DNA of 64,000 nucleotides. Origin: Eonycteris spelaea. Its lineage: Eukaryota; Chordata; Mammalia; Chiroptera; Pteropodidae. The stretch lies in assembly GCA_003508835.1 (NCBI GenBank), contig PUFA01000057.1, positions 8,196,501-8,260,500 of the forward strand, written 5' to 3'. The notes beneath the pieces are model-generated. The model searched no databases. It was not told the DNA's origin and was given only the letters and a program-made list of their open reading frames with translations. Below, piece after piece: positions 11,268-23,290 of the stretch. Both the position numbers and the translations under genes were made by a program. How positions within the stretch are numbered: the first letter of the stretch is position 1; each line of letters begins with the position of its first letter.

Positions 11268-14172
11268 GATACCAGACTGGTAGAGGAGATGGAGACTTTG
11301 AATGGGATGGTCCCACACCACATGTGGCAGTTAAAAATTGGGAGGGATAGCCCAGCTGTGGAGGTCCTCCTTGAGAAGCAAGAGGTCTCAGCCCCATACC
11401 AGGCTCCCCAGCCCAGGATGCCAGTGTCAGGAAGAGAAATCCACATAACTTTTGGCTGTGTAAACCAGGGGAAACTGTGGCTGAGTGAGACAAAGAGCTG
11501 CTGAAGTCTCAGGTGCTCTTCTTAAATGGCCCACACATGAACTTAATTGCTGACAGACTTACTTGCTCTGAGCTCCAGTACCAGGGAAGCAGCTTGAAAG
11601 GCATAGGGAACATAAGGGAAGGAACTAAATTGTCTGGCTTCAGGGAGAGGACTGGAGGGGCAGCTTTCTTCCAGACAGAAGTGCTGGCAGAGCCATTGTT
11701 CCTTTGTTGAGCCCTCCCCCAACCCAGCCTGCAGTCATAGGCAGGCACCATAGCTGTGTCTCCATCAACCTGGCTACCACTGTTCAACCCACATTAGTGA
11801 ATCCCTCCTATCCTGCCTTACCCAACTTGTGGGCCCACTCATGCTGCTTCTAGTGGCTTTTCTATATAAACATCCTGACTTGGCTAATTCTGCAGATTTT
11901 TATAAACCCTCTCAAAGGTTCATAAACCCTAAACGAGCAGCATCAGCATCTGACCTCCAGCCCCAAAGCCAGCACCTGTGGCAGCTGGCTTCAGTTCAAG
12001 GCTTAGCCTCTCCTAGGCACCTCCAAGCCCAGCACAAGTGGCAACCATCTGAAGATCACTTTTAGCCCATACCAGATGGCTTTGGGCAGGGCATAGGCAG
12101 CAGCTGACCTTCACCTGTGTCAGAGCCCCTCCCAAGAGGCTCCAGAACCAAAACACCTGGTGACCAGCTTCAGCTCATGCTAGAGCACCATCAAATCACC
12201 TACATAAATGACACACCCAGGTTCAGCAGGCACCAGAGCACCCCTAAAGCAAATCCTGCTCCATAGGGTCAGCTACTCCACAATTGGAGTTACAGCCAGT
12301 CCTCACAACTAATCAGTCTGAGCGTCAGTCCATCCCATTGATGGGCCTACAGCAATCAAGTCTCAGCTACAACAGGGGGACACACACAGCCCACATAAGG
12401 GACACACCTGGAGCACCTGGCTCAGATGACCAGGAAGACTGCCACTGGGCCACACAGGACATCTACTATATAAGGTCACTCTACCAAGACCAGGAGACAT
12501 AGAAGTTCTACCTAATACATAGAAATGAACAGAGAGACAACCAAAATGAGGAACAAAGACACATGTCTCACATAAAAGAAGGGAGAAAATTCCAGAAAAG
12601 GTCTAAATGAAATGGAGGCATGCAACCTATCAGATACAGAGTTCAAAACATAAGGTTGCTAAAATGATCTTAGAACTTTAGCAAAGAGATAGGAAGCATA
12701 AAAATGGAGATAGAAAACAAAAAAGAACCAGTCATAAATGAAGAATACAGTAACTGAAATGAAGAATACATTAGAGGGAATCAATAGTAGATTGGGTGAA
12801 GCAGAGGAGTCTATAATTTGGAAGACAAGAAGAAAACACCCAGATTGGCAAAGAGGAAAAAGAATTCAGAAAAATGAGGATAGTTTAAGGGGCCTTTGTA
12901 AGAACATCAGGTATCCTAACATTCACATTATAGAGGTACCAGAAGAAGAAGAGAGAGAACAAGGAATTGAAAACCTATTTAAGAAATAATGACAGAAAAC
13001 TTCCCTATCCTGGTGAAGGAAATAGACATACAAACATAAGAAGTGCAGAGAGAACCAAAAAGGATGAACCCAAACAAGGTCCACACAATCGTAATTAAAA
13101 TGCCAAAGAGAGAATCTTAAAAGCAGAAAAAGAGAATCTTAAAAACAGAAAGAAAAGCACCACCAAACCAGTATAACAAGAAATGTTAATGGGACTTCTT
13201 TAAGAAGAAGGGGAAAAAAGATAAAAAATATATAAAATGGCAATAACTACTTATTTATCAACAATTACTTTAAATGTAAATGGTTTAAATGCTCTAATCA
13301 AAAGACATAGGGTGGCTGAATTGGTAAGAAAACAAGACCCCTACATATGCTGTCTACAAGAGGATCACTTCAGATCTAAAGACACACTCAGACTGAAATT
13401 AAAGGAATAGAAAAAGACATTTCATGGAAACAGGAGGGAAAAAAAGTTGCTGTAGCAATACTTACCAGACAAAATAGACTTTAAAACAAAGGCTATAACA
13501 AGAGACAAAGAAGGACCCAGTAATCTTACTTCTGGGTATTTATCCAAAGAAATCCAAAACCTTACTTTGAGGTTACTTGTGCTTTCATATGTCCATTGCA
13601 GCAGCATTTACAATAGTCAAGAAATAGAGGCATCCTGAGTGTCCATCAGTGGATGAACAGGTAAGGAAGAGGTGGTACATATACAGTGGAATATTATTCA
13701 GCTGTAAAAAGAAATGATATCTTGCCATCTGCAACAACATGGATGGACTTGGAGGGTATTGTCCTGAGTGGAGAAGTCAGATAAAGACAGACGCATGACA
13801 TATTATTTATTATTTAACTTCTATGTTGACTCTAAAAAACATGAACAAACAAAACAGAAAAAACTCATCAATACAGAGAACATTTGATGGTTGTCAAATA
13901 AGGGGACTTTTAGAGGGATATGTGAAAAAAGAGAAGGGATTAAGAAGTACAAATTGGTAGTTACAAAATAGTCATGGGGATAGAAAGTATAGCATAAGGA
14001 ATGTAGTCAATAATATTGTAATAATTATGTGTAGTGCCAGATGGGTACTAGGTTTATTGAAGTGATCACTTAAGTTATATAAATGTCTAATCACTATGTT
14101 GCAGATTTGAAACAAATATAAAATTGTATGTCAACTGTAATTGAAAAATTAAACATTGTTTAAAAAATAAAG
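11268..14172 (+). mobile_element. L1-derived element lacking most of ORF2 (half-L1-like, copy A)
   Basis: About 2.9 kb. The 5'UTR (11268 to about 12560) is homologous to the reverse complement of 61043-59400, for example ccagtgtcaggaagagaaat near 11422 against the minus-strand counterpart near 60720. ORF1 follows (open remnant 12738-12989). Next come the intergenic region and the first ~90 codons of the ORF2 endonuclease domain (about 13230-13513), with the AEWIRKQDPYICCLQETH-type motif decayed. At about 13514 the sequence jumps, via aaggacccag, directly to the ORF2 C-terminal coding region (acttctgggtatttatccaa) and then the 3'UTR, ending in an A-rich tail near 14172. The reverse transcriptase core is therefore missing. 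No convincing target duplication found. The element is decayed and inactive. Confidence 0.8.
12738..12989 (+). pseudogene. L1 ORF1 remnant
   Basis: 84-codon open fragment of the L1 RNA-binding protein ORF1p. LEGINSRLGEAEESI at residues 12-26 belongs to the end of the coiled-coil region. KNEDSLRGLCKNIRYPNIHI (about residues 46-65) and VPEEEEREQGIENLFKK match the start of the RRM-like domain of mammalian L1 ORF1p. Frameshifts and a stop end it at 12989; further ORF1-like sequence follows in other frames (ttccctatcctggtgaagga). It belongs to the half-L1-like copy A. Confidence 0.85.
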
Positions 14173-14747
14173 GAATGAAGCTTCCTTTCATATGGCTTGT
14201 TATTGACTTGTGTACAGGGACTTCACAAGGTCAGCCTTCTGTTGGTAATTTTAGGAATGGAGAACAGGAAGCAATCAAATGTGAGCTAAGATGTTCTTTT
14301 TGTATCAGGAGAAATATAGAAGGCATTTTTTGTAAAGGCCTTTGAAAGAGATTTATCTAAGTTTGGACTGAAGATTGTTTTTGACAACAAGATATTCTTA
14401 TTTTGAACGAATTTTTATGCTTCACCTTTGTATGTCAGAATTAACGAACATAATAAAACCCTTGGGTATGCAGCCCTGTACCTGAATATTTCCTTCATGA
14501 AATCTTAAGGTTCAGTCAAAGATGAACACAGGTTACTTCTTTTTTTTTTCAAGTGGATATTTGACTTCATTTTAAAAAGAAGGACTTTGAAAAGCATTCA
14601 AAGGTAGGAATTTAGCAGTTTTACTTTTAGGATGATTTGTTTAGGGATTCATTATTCTTTATACACTCATTTCTTATTATTTGACAAAACTGGAATCAAA
14701 AGTTCTCTTATTTTGATAATATGATCAATTTGAGGTTTTTAATGATC
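14173..14747. other. No recognisable gene
   Basis: Unassigned sequence between the L1-derived element and the MER5A copy. No coding support. Confidence 0.4.
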
Positions 14748-14817
14748 AGTGGTTCTCAAGCTTGGTGTGTATGAGAATCACCTGGGAAGCTTTTAAAATA
14801 TCCCATGCCCAAGGTAC
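14748..14817 (+). mobile_element. MER5A (hAT-Charlie MITE), left part
   Basis: Begins tcagtggttctcaagcttgg and continues gagaatcacctgggaagctt, as in MER5A. It is interrupted by an L1 3' end and resumes at 15694. Confidence 0.85.
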
Positions 14818-15692
14818 TTGTATATATATAAAGAATTCATACAGCAATAAGGAAACAAAACAAATAATCCAAATAAAATGTGAGAAAAGGATTTGAATAG
14901 ACATTTCTCCAAAAAAGGTATACAAATGGCCAATAAGCACATGAAATGATGTTTGGCATCATTAGTCATTAGGGAAATTCAACTCAAAACCATAACAAGA
15001 TGCCACTTTACACCTGCTAGTATGGTTGTACTAAAAGAGGACAATAATAAGTGTTGACAAGGACGTGGAGAAATTGAAACCCTCATACACTGCTGCTGAG
15101 ATTGTAAAATGGTGTAGCCACTTTAGAAAACAGCCTGGCATTTCCCCAAAAGTTAAATATAGAATTATCATTTGACCCAGTAGGTCTGCCTCCAGAATTG
15201 AAAACATATGTCCACACAAAAACATGTACACAAATGTTCATAGCAGCATTATTCATAATTGCCGAAAAGTGGAAATAGCCCAAATGTTCATCTGCCAATG
15301 AATAGATAAAGAAAAAGGTGATATAGCCATACAATGGAATATTATTAGGAATTAATATGGAATGAAGTACTGGTACATGTTCCAACGTGTTTGAACCTGA
15401 AAAACATTATCCTAAATGAAAGCAGCCAGACATAAAGACCATGTATTATATGATTCCAGCCCAGAATAGGCAAGTCCATAGAAACATAAAATAGGTTGAC
15501 TACTAGAGAAAGAGATGGTCGTGACTAATAATGGGAATGAGGTTTCTTTTGTGGGGGATAAAATGCTCTGGAATTAGATAGTGGTGATGATGTACATCCA
15601 TCCTTGTGGGTATACTAAAACCCAATGAATTGTATACTTTTTAAAGGTTTATTTTTATGGTAGATAAATTATATCTCATTTAAAAAAATCCT
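14818..15692 (+). mobile_element. 5'-truncated L1, ORF2 C-terminus and 3'UTR
   Basis: Decayed L1 3' segment. It contains the usual ORF2 C-terminal coding blocks: ggccaataagcacatgaaat, gttggcatcatta-like sequence near 14953, gaccca-gtaggtctgcctcc near 15175, and catacaatggaatattatta near 15329. It then has a 3'UTR and an A-rich end near 15690. It lies inside MER5A. The MER5A-derived sequence around the two junctions (about 14799-14817 and 15692-15710) is a diverged repeat consistent with a target-site duplication. Confidence 0.85.
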
Positions 15693-15693
15693 G

Positions 15694-15806
15694 ATGTGAG
15701 GATGTACTCAAACCAATTAAATTAATCTTTTGGAGTCAGATAAAAATCAGCATTTTTAAAGAGCTCCCCACATGATTTCAACGTGTAGTTCAGGTGGTGA
15801 AACATT
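15694..15806 (+). mobile_element. MER5A (hAT-Charlie MITE), right part
   Basis: Continues the MER5A sequence interrupted at 14817: caaaccaattaaattaatct, then agcatttttaaagagctccc and a decayed terminal repeat. The two halves together reconstitute one element. Confidence 0.8.
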
Positions 15807-16204
15807 TATCTACATGACGGAAAAACACATCTAGTGAAGAATGGGATCAATTTAGAGGGAGAGATTAGTTTTTTAGAGAACTAGCCTTAAATTTAGATTC
15901 TGAAATACTGGTCCATAATAGTTATTTCTTCTACATTGAAAGGATTTTTTTGTTTGTTTATTTATATTAAAGTTTTTGTATTTTTCTTTAAGGGTTTATT
16001 GTTACATGTTCTCATTGCACCTCGAGCCTCAGGCTAATGACAAAAGGAAGGATCAAGAAGCATTTGGCTCTAGCAACACCATTTTGAAAAACTGTCTTTA
16101 CACGATGAGACAAAAACTGCTGAGAAGTAATATGATTCATGCAGACCCCAGTGAAGACTTTTAATGACATAACTGTATGAATCCAGTTTAGTCAGGTATT
16201 TGTT
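15807..16204. other. No recognisable gene
   Basis: Unassigned AT-rich sequence. The 62-codon plus-strand frame at 15976-16164 has no recognised similarity. Confidence 0.4.
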
Positions 16205-18186
16205 TTTTGAAAAAGGCTTTTATTTATTTTTTCCAGCTTTTTTTGAGTAGTAATTGACATATAACATTGGGTGAATTTAATGTGTCGATTTGATAACAGA
16301 TGTTGCAAACTGATTACCACCATAAATAGATAGCGTTAACTACCATCTCCATCACTTCACAGAATTACTAACTTTTGTGGTGAGAATACTTAAGATCTGC
16401 TCTCTTAGAAACTTTCAGGTTTATAATGCAGTATTATTAATTATAATCACAACACTGTATATTAGATCCAGGGAACTTGTCTTATAACTGGCAATTCGTG
16501 CCATTTGACCAACATCTCCCCATTTCCCTCAACCCCCAGCCCCTGGTAACCACAATTCTACTTTGTTTTTTGAGTTCAGCTCTTTTGGGTTCCACATATA
16601 AGTGATATCATACAGTATTTGTCTTTCTTTCTTTGACTTATTTCACTTAGTATATTACCATCACCACCCATCCATGTTACTGCAAATAATAAGTATTCCT
16701 TCCTTTTCAGTGACTGAATAATATATATATCTCACATTTTTTCTAACCATTCATCTGTTGATGGACACTTAGATCGTTTCCACATCTTGGCTATTATGAA
16801 TAATGCTACAATGAATATGGGAGTGCAGATCTCTCTTCAAGATTTTGTTTTCATTCCTTTTGAATGTACACCCAGAAGTGGAATTGCTGGATTATATGGT
16901 AGTTCCATTTTTAATTTTTGATAAATCTCCATACTGTTTTTATAGTGACTGTACCAATTTACATTCCTGCTAACAGTGCGCGGAAGTTCCCTTTTTTATA
17001 TACTCGTGCCCAAACTTGTTATCTCTTGTCTTTTTAGTGACAGCCATTCTAATAGGTAGGAGGTGATATCTCACTGTGGTTTGATTTGATTTTCCTCATC
17101 ATTAATGATGTCAAGCATCTTTTCATGTACCTGTTGGCCATTTATATGCCTTTCTTGGAGAAATGTCTATTCAGGGCCTCTGCCCACTTTTACATTGAAT
17201 TTTTTTTTTCTCTTGAGTTGTGTGAGTTTATATATTTTGGGTATTAACCCTTTATCCAATATATAGTTTGTAAATATTTTCTCTTATTCTGTAGTTTGTC
17301 CTTTTTGTTGTTGTTGATAGTATCTTTTGCTATGTAGAAACTTTGAGTTTGGGTAGTCCCTCTTAGAAATTTTTGTTTTTGTTGCTTGCGCTTTTGTTGT
17401 CATATCCAATAATTCATTGCCAAGACCAATGCAAAGAAGCTTCTTCCCTATATTTCTTTTAGGATTTTTACAGTTTCAGGTCTTATATTTGTCTTTTATC
17501 CATTTGAAGTTAATTTTTGTGAGTGGTGTAAGATAATGGGCCATTTTCATTCTTCTGCATGTAGGCAGCCAGTTTTCTCAAGACTATCCTTTCCCCATTG
17601 AGTGTTCTTCTCTTCCTTGTCAAATACTAGTTGGCTGTATATGCGGAGTTTTATTTCTGGCCTCTCAACCCTGTTCTTTTGGTTTATGTGTCTGTTTTTA
17701 TCCAGTACCATACTGTTTTGATTACCACAGCTTTGTAATATAGTTTGAAATCAGGAAGTGTGATGATTCCAGATTTGTTTTCCTTTGTCAGGATTGCTTT
17801 GTCTATTTGGGACTTTTGTTTTTCTATACAAATTTTAGGATTTTTTTTCTATTTCTGCACAAAATGCCATTGTAATTTTGATAAGGATCGCATTGGGTAG
17901 TATGAACATGTTAACAGTGTTAATTCTTCTATTCCATGAACAGAGGGTATCATTTCATTTTTGTTTATCTCTTCAATTTCTTTCTTCAATCTTGTGTTTT
18001 CAGTGTATGGATGTTCTGCTTCCTTGGTTAAATTAGTTCTAAGCTTTTTTTTTTTTTTTGATACTATTATGAATGGAATTGTTTTCTTTCTTTTACATAT
18101 ATTTTATTGTTAGTGTATAGATATGCAACTGATTTCTATATGTTGATTTTGCATCCTGCAACTTTACTGAATTTGTCAATTAGTTT

Positions 18187-18575
18187 TTTTAAATTAAGTT
18201 TATTGGGGTAACATTGGTTAATACAATTATATAATTTTCAAGTATACACTGTCATTTGACATCTGTATATTCTATTGTGTGTTTTCCATCCAAAGTCCAG
18301 TTTCTTTCAGCTACCATATATTTGATCCCCTTTACCCACTTCAGTCTTCCCAACCTCCCAATATATTTGACCTTTTTTACCCCATCTCCCCTCCTCCCCC
18401 ACCGCAATAGTAATCACTACTCTATAGTCCTCTGGTAACCACTAGTCTGTAGTCCATGTCCATGAGTCTTTGTCCGCTCATTTGTTGCTTTTAGGTTTAT
18501 ATCCCACAGATAAGTGATATCATGCGATTTTCAACTTTTTCTCTCTGGCTTACTTCGCTTAGCATGATTATATAT
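18187..18575 (-). mobile_element. Nested 5'-truncated L1 3' end
   Basis: Starts with a T run (A tail on the minus strand), followed by aagtttattggggtaacatt and a 3'UTR through taaccactagtctgtagtcc. This is the same 3'UTR type as 53300-53500. It interrupts the reverse transcriptase region of the host L1. The host motif attagtt is duplicated at 18179-18185 and 18579-18585, consistent with a target-site duplication. Confidence 0.82.
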
Positions 18576-18667
18576 TTGATTAGTTCTAACAGTATTTTTG
18601 GTGGAGTCTTTAGGATTTTCTATCTATAAGGTCATATCTTCAAAGACAATTCTACTTCTTTTTGATT

Positions 18668-18886
18668 TTAATGTCTTTTATTTCTTTTTCTTGCCTGATT
18701 TCTCTGGCTAGGACATCCAGTCCTATGTTGAATATTTGGAGACCCTTGTCCTGTTCCCGATCTTAGAGGAATATCTTGTAAACATTCACTGTTAAGTATG
18801 GTGTTAGCTGCAGGCTTGTCATATATGGCATTTATAGTGTTGACATCTGTTTCTTCTATACCTAATTTGTTGAGCACTTTTATCAT
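18668..18886 (-). pseudogene. L1 ORF2 reverse transcriptase remnant
   Basis: 72-codon open fragment with [20 protein letters not shown] followed by [14 protein letters not shown], which matches the segment after the FDKIQH motif of the L1 reverse transcriptase. The frame is lost at both sides. It is part of the L1 at 16205-23290. Confidence 0.85.
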
Positions 18887-20302
18887 GAAAGGATGTTGTA
18901 TTTTTCAAATGATTTCTCTGCATCTAGTGAGGTGATCATATGATTTGTACTTTTAATACCTATAAATTGATGTGTTATGTGTCATGTTTAGTGATTTGTG
19001 TATGTTGAACCATCCTTTCATCTCAGGGAAAATCCTGCTTGATCATGGTATATGATTATTTTCATGTGCTGTTCAATTCAGTTTGTTAATATTTTTGAGA
19101 ACTTTTGCATCTGTATTTATCATGGATATTGGTCTGTAGTTTTCTTATAGTATCCTTATCTGGCTTTCGTATTAGGATATTGCTGGCCTCATAAAAGGAG
19201 TTTGGAAATATACCCTCCTTTTTGATTTTTTGGAAGAGTTTGAGAAGGATTTTTGTTAATTCTTTAAATATTTGGTAGGGTTCACCATCTGGTCTGGGAT
19301 TTTTCTTTGTTGGGAAGTTTTTGATAACTGATTCAATATCCTTGTTATTGGTCTGTTTATGTTTTCCATTTCTTCAAGATTCAGTCTTGGTAGGTTGTAT
19401 GTCCTAGGAATTTATTTATTTTAGGTTGTCTAATTTGTTGGCATATAATTGTTCATGGTAGTCTATGATCCTTTGTATTTTATTACTAGTTGTAATATCT
19501 CTTCTCATTTATGATTTTATTTGGGTCTTCTCTCTTTTTCCTTAATCTAGCTAAAGGTGTCACTTTTGTTTATCTTTTCAAAGAACTGGCTCTTAGTTTC
19601 ATTGATCTTTCTGTTATTTTTCAGCTCTATTTCATTTATTTTGGCTTTCATCTTTGTTATTTCCTTTTTTCTTTTAGCTTTGTGCTTAATTTTTTCTCTC
19701 ATTCCTTGAATTGTTAAGTTAGATGTTTTATTTGAGATATATTTTTCTTACCGTAGGCATTTATCTGTATAAACTTACCTCTTAAAACTGCTTTTTCAGC
19801 ATTCTATAGGTTTCAGTATGTTGTTTTAATTTTTGTTTAAGATATTTTTTGATTTCCCTTTTGATTTATTCTTTGACTTCTTAGTTGTTCAGGAGTGTTT
19901 TTAAATTTTCACATATTTGTGAATTTCTCAGCTTTCCTACTGTTGTTGATTTCTAGTTTCATAACATATGGTCAGAAACAATACGTGGTATGATTTCAGT
20001 CTTCTTAAATTTGCTAAGACTTATTTTGTGACCTAATGTATTATCTGTTCTAAAAGATGTCCCACATGTGCTTGAGGAGAATGTGTATTCTGCTGCTATT
20101 GAATGGAATGTTCTCTATATCTGTTAGGTCCATTTGATATAAAATATTAAAGTCCAGCATTTTCTTGTTGATTTTCTGTCTGGATGTTCTATCCATTGTT
20201 GAAAGTGGGGGTATTAAAGTCCTGTACTATTATTGTATTGTTATTTATTTCTCCCTTCATGTTTTTAGTATTTGCTTAATATATTTAGATGGCCCAATGT
20301 TG

Positions 20303-20309
20303 GAGATAG

Positions 20310-20358
<49 letters not shown>

Positions 20359-20370
20359 CACACACATACA
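20303..20370. repeat. (GATA)n/(CA)n microsatellite
   Basis: About 13 GATA units followed by CA/TACA units, inside the L1 at a position within the endonuclease region. Confidence 0.95.
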
Positions 20371-23290
20371 CATATAATTGTTATAGCTTCTTGATTAATT
20401 GACCCTTTGTCATTGTATAATGTCTTTTTTTTTCTTGTTACCATTTTTGGCTTCAAGTCTATTTTTAAAGTCTATTTTGTCTGATATAAGTATAGCTACC
20501 CCTGCTCTCTTTTGGTTTCTACTTGCCTGGAATATCTTTTTTTCCCCTCTTCACTTTGAGCTTGTATGTGTCCTAAAACTGAAGCAAACTACTTGTAAGA
20601 AGCATGTAGTTGGATCTTGCTTTAGTCATTCAGTTACTCTATGTCTTTTGATTAGAGAATATAATCAATTTACTTTAGTGTAGCTATTGATAGACCATGA
20701 CTTACTAATGCCATCTTATTGTTGTTTGTCTATTTTGTAATACCTTTATTCCCTTCTTCCTTTTTGCTGCATTCCTTTGTTAATTGATGATTTTCTGTAG
20801 TGGTATGGTTAGATTCTTTTTTTTTATCCTTTGTGGATCTACTGTAGGTTTTTTCTTTGTGGTTACAATGAGGCTTACATATAAAATCATACGGACTTAA
20901 CAGTCTATTTTATGCTGGTAACAACTTCAATCATAAACAAAAATTTTACCTTTTTACTTCCTCTTTTATGTTTTTGATGTCACAATTTACCTCTTTATAT
21001 TGTGTATTCATTAATAAATTATAGCTATAGTGTTTCAATGTTTTTGTCCTTTATCCTTTATACTAGAGTTAAGTGTTTAATATTTCACCATATTACAGTA
21101 TTAGAGTATTCTGAATTTGACTATATATTTACATTTACCCATGCATTGTATGTTTTTATGTTTTCATGTTACTAATTAGTGTCCTTTCATTTCTGCTTGA
21201 TGAATTCCTTTGGGCATTTTTTTGTAAGGCAAATCTAGTGCTAATGGACTCCCTCAACTTTTGTTTTTCTAGGAAAGTCTTTATCTCCCCTTCATTTCTT
21301 AAAGATAGCTTTGCCATGTAAAGTATTCTTCATTGGCAGGTTCTTTTTTCTCTCAGCACTTTGAATATATTTTTCCACTCTCTCCTGGCCTTATGGATAT
21401 CTGCTGAGAAATCTGCTCATAGTCTCCTGGGTGTTCCTTTGTAACACATCACAACTTTTTTTGTCTACTGCTGCTTTTAAGATTCTCTCTTTGTCTTTGA
21501 TTTTTGATAGTTTTAGTACAATGTGTCTTGGAGAAAATCTTAAGTTGATTTGTTTGTTCACCTATGAGTTTCACAAACTTGGATATCCAAATCTCTCCCC
21601 AGATTTGGAATGTTCTCAGCCATTACTTCTTGAATAAGTCTTCTGTCCCTTTCTCCTTCTAGAAATTCAATGATTTCAAATTGGTCCTTTTGATAATATT
21701 CCATAGATCATGTAGGCTCTCCACTCTCTAATTCTTTTTGTTTTCCTCTGTTGGATAATTTCAAAGATCGTGTCTTCAAGCTCATTGATTCTTTCTTCTG
21801 CTTGATCTAGTTTGGTGTTGATGCTCTCTATTGCATTTGTTGTTTCATTCATTGTATTCTTCAGCTTCAGAATTTCTATTCAGTTCTTTTTTTATGATTT
21901 CTGTCTATTTCTTAAACTTCTCATTTTGTTCATGTATTGTTTTCCTGATTTTGTTCAGTTGTCTGTGATTTCTTGTAGCTCATCGAATTTCTTTAAAACA
22001 GCTATTTTGAATTCTTTATCTGGTATGTCAGATATCTCTGTATCTTAGAGTTTGGTTACTAGAAAATTATTGATCCTTTGGTGGTGTTATGCTCCCTGTT
22101 TTTCGATTTGTTGGAGTTTTGTCTTCACATTTTAAGTTACTTTCTTCAGTCTTTACTATCTTCAGAGGAGAAATACCTCTATTATCTCTTGGAGGGATTC
22201 TAAACCTTTCTCAGACCTCTTATGGATACATATGCTCCATGCTTCTTGCTTTCTCTTGTGGCAGAATCCTTGAGCTTGTGTATGCATTTTCTGGATCTTG
22301 CAAAGTAATAAGCCAAGTGCTGACAGCCTCTTTTGTTTTTCCAAATGTGGCACCATAGGTCAAGTTTCTGATGTATCTTCAGTCCACAGATTCAACTGAT
22401 TTTCTACATGTGTTCACTACCTTTCTGCCAAAGCCTGCTTGTGCTGCTGTCAGGAGCATGCAACCAAGCTAGCTATGGGTTTGGTTGGTATATATTTGAG
22501 GTACACAGAAATCTGGGGGTGCTTATGGACCAGTTTGGGGGATTCATAGATGAGGCATTCTCAGCAGGTCATGGGTAGTCTTCATGATGGAATCTGCAAT
22601 CCAGTTAGGATCTGTGTTTCTTTAATGTCCTTCATTAAAGAGTCCTATTTGCTGCTTCCCAGACTCTTCCTCCTGCTCCCTCAATTTTGGAGCTCCTAAA
22701 TTAGTACTCTAGATTGGGGAAAAGAGAAATTAGCCCCTTTGGAAGCATTCCACACAGCTGGGGAAACTGGTGCTTACTCACATGCTCTTCCTTTCCCCCA
22801 TGGAATAAATCACAGGCCAAGGAGGGTCTTTCTTGGCACTAATTTGTACCTCCTTGGTAACGGGTGATGTGGGTAAAATCGAACTGTTCCCCTTACCAAC
22901 TTAAATGTGTTTAAACTCATGCATATATATATTTCTCCAATGGAGTCCTGGAGCTTCTCTAGAAACCTGTACTTTGATAAAGGCTCTCTCCTCTGTGAGT
23001 GATTGTCTAAGTCATTATTGTCCAGGGGCTCCCAGACCATGCCAAGAGGGGCTGGAGCCAGTTCACAGGCCACTACAGGGTCCACAGCCAGGACTGAGGT
23101 CTGTCTGCCTATTTCTTGATGCACGGGTATGCAAAACTACTCTCAGGCCCCTTGGTGAATGGTGCTGGATCCCACAGCTTTCTCAAAAGAGCTTTTGTTC
23201 ATGGACGGATATTAAATATTTGCTGTTGAGTGGGGGGACAAAAATGATGGGCATCTTTATGCTGCCATGATGCTGACATCACTTTGGAGA

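Larger units (their letters stand above)
16205..23290 (-). mobile_element. Near full-length, decayed L1
   Basis: Minus-strand L1 of about 7 kb. From its 3' end it runs through the 3'UTR (16205-16680), ORF2 C-terminal part (16680-18180, for example tcattctgcatgtaggcagc-type blocks), reverse transcriptase region (18590-19500), endonuclease region (19950-20700), ORF1 (about 21250-22060), and a 5'UTR ending near 23290. The 5' end on the minus strand reads gatgtcagcatcatggcagc, a typical L1M promoter start. It has many frameshifts and stops. An L1 3' end is nested at 18187-18575 and a GATA microsatellite at 20303. It belongs to an older subfamily than the L1 at 53269-59395, because its 5'UTR is not alignable with that copy. 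Confidence 0.85.

Noticed and set aside
18668..18886. A reverse transcriptase gene from a retron or group II intron
   Set aside because: The motif order and neighbours are those of mammalian L1 ORF2, and the frame is broken on both sides.
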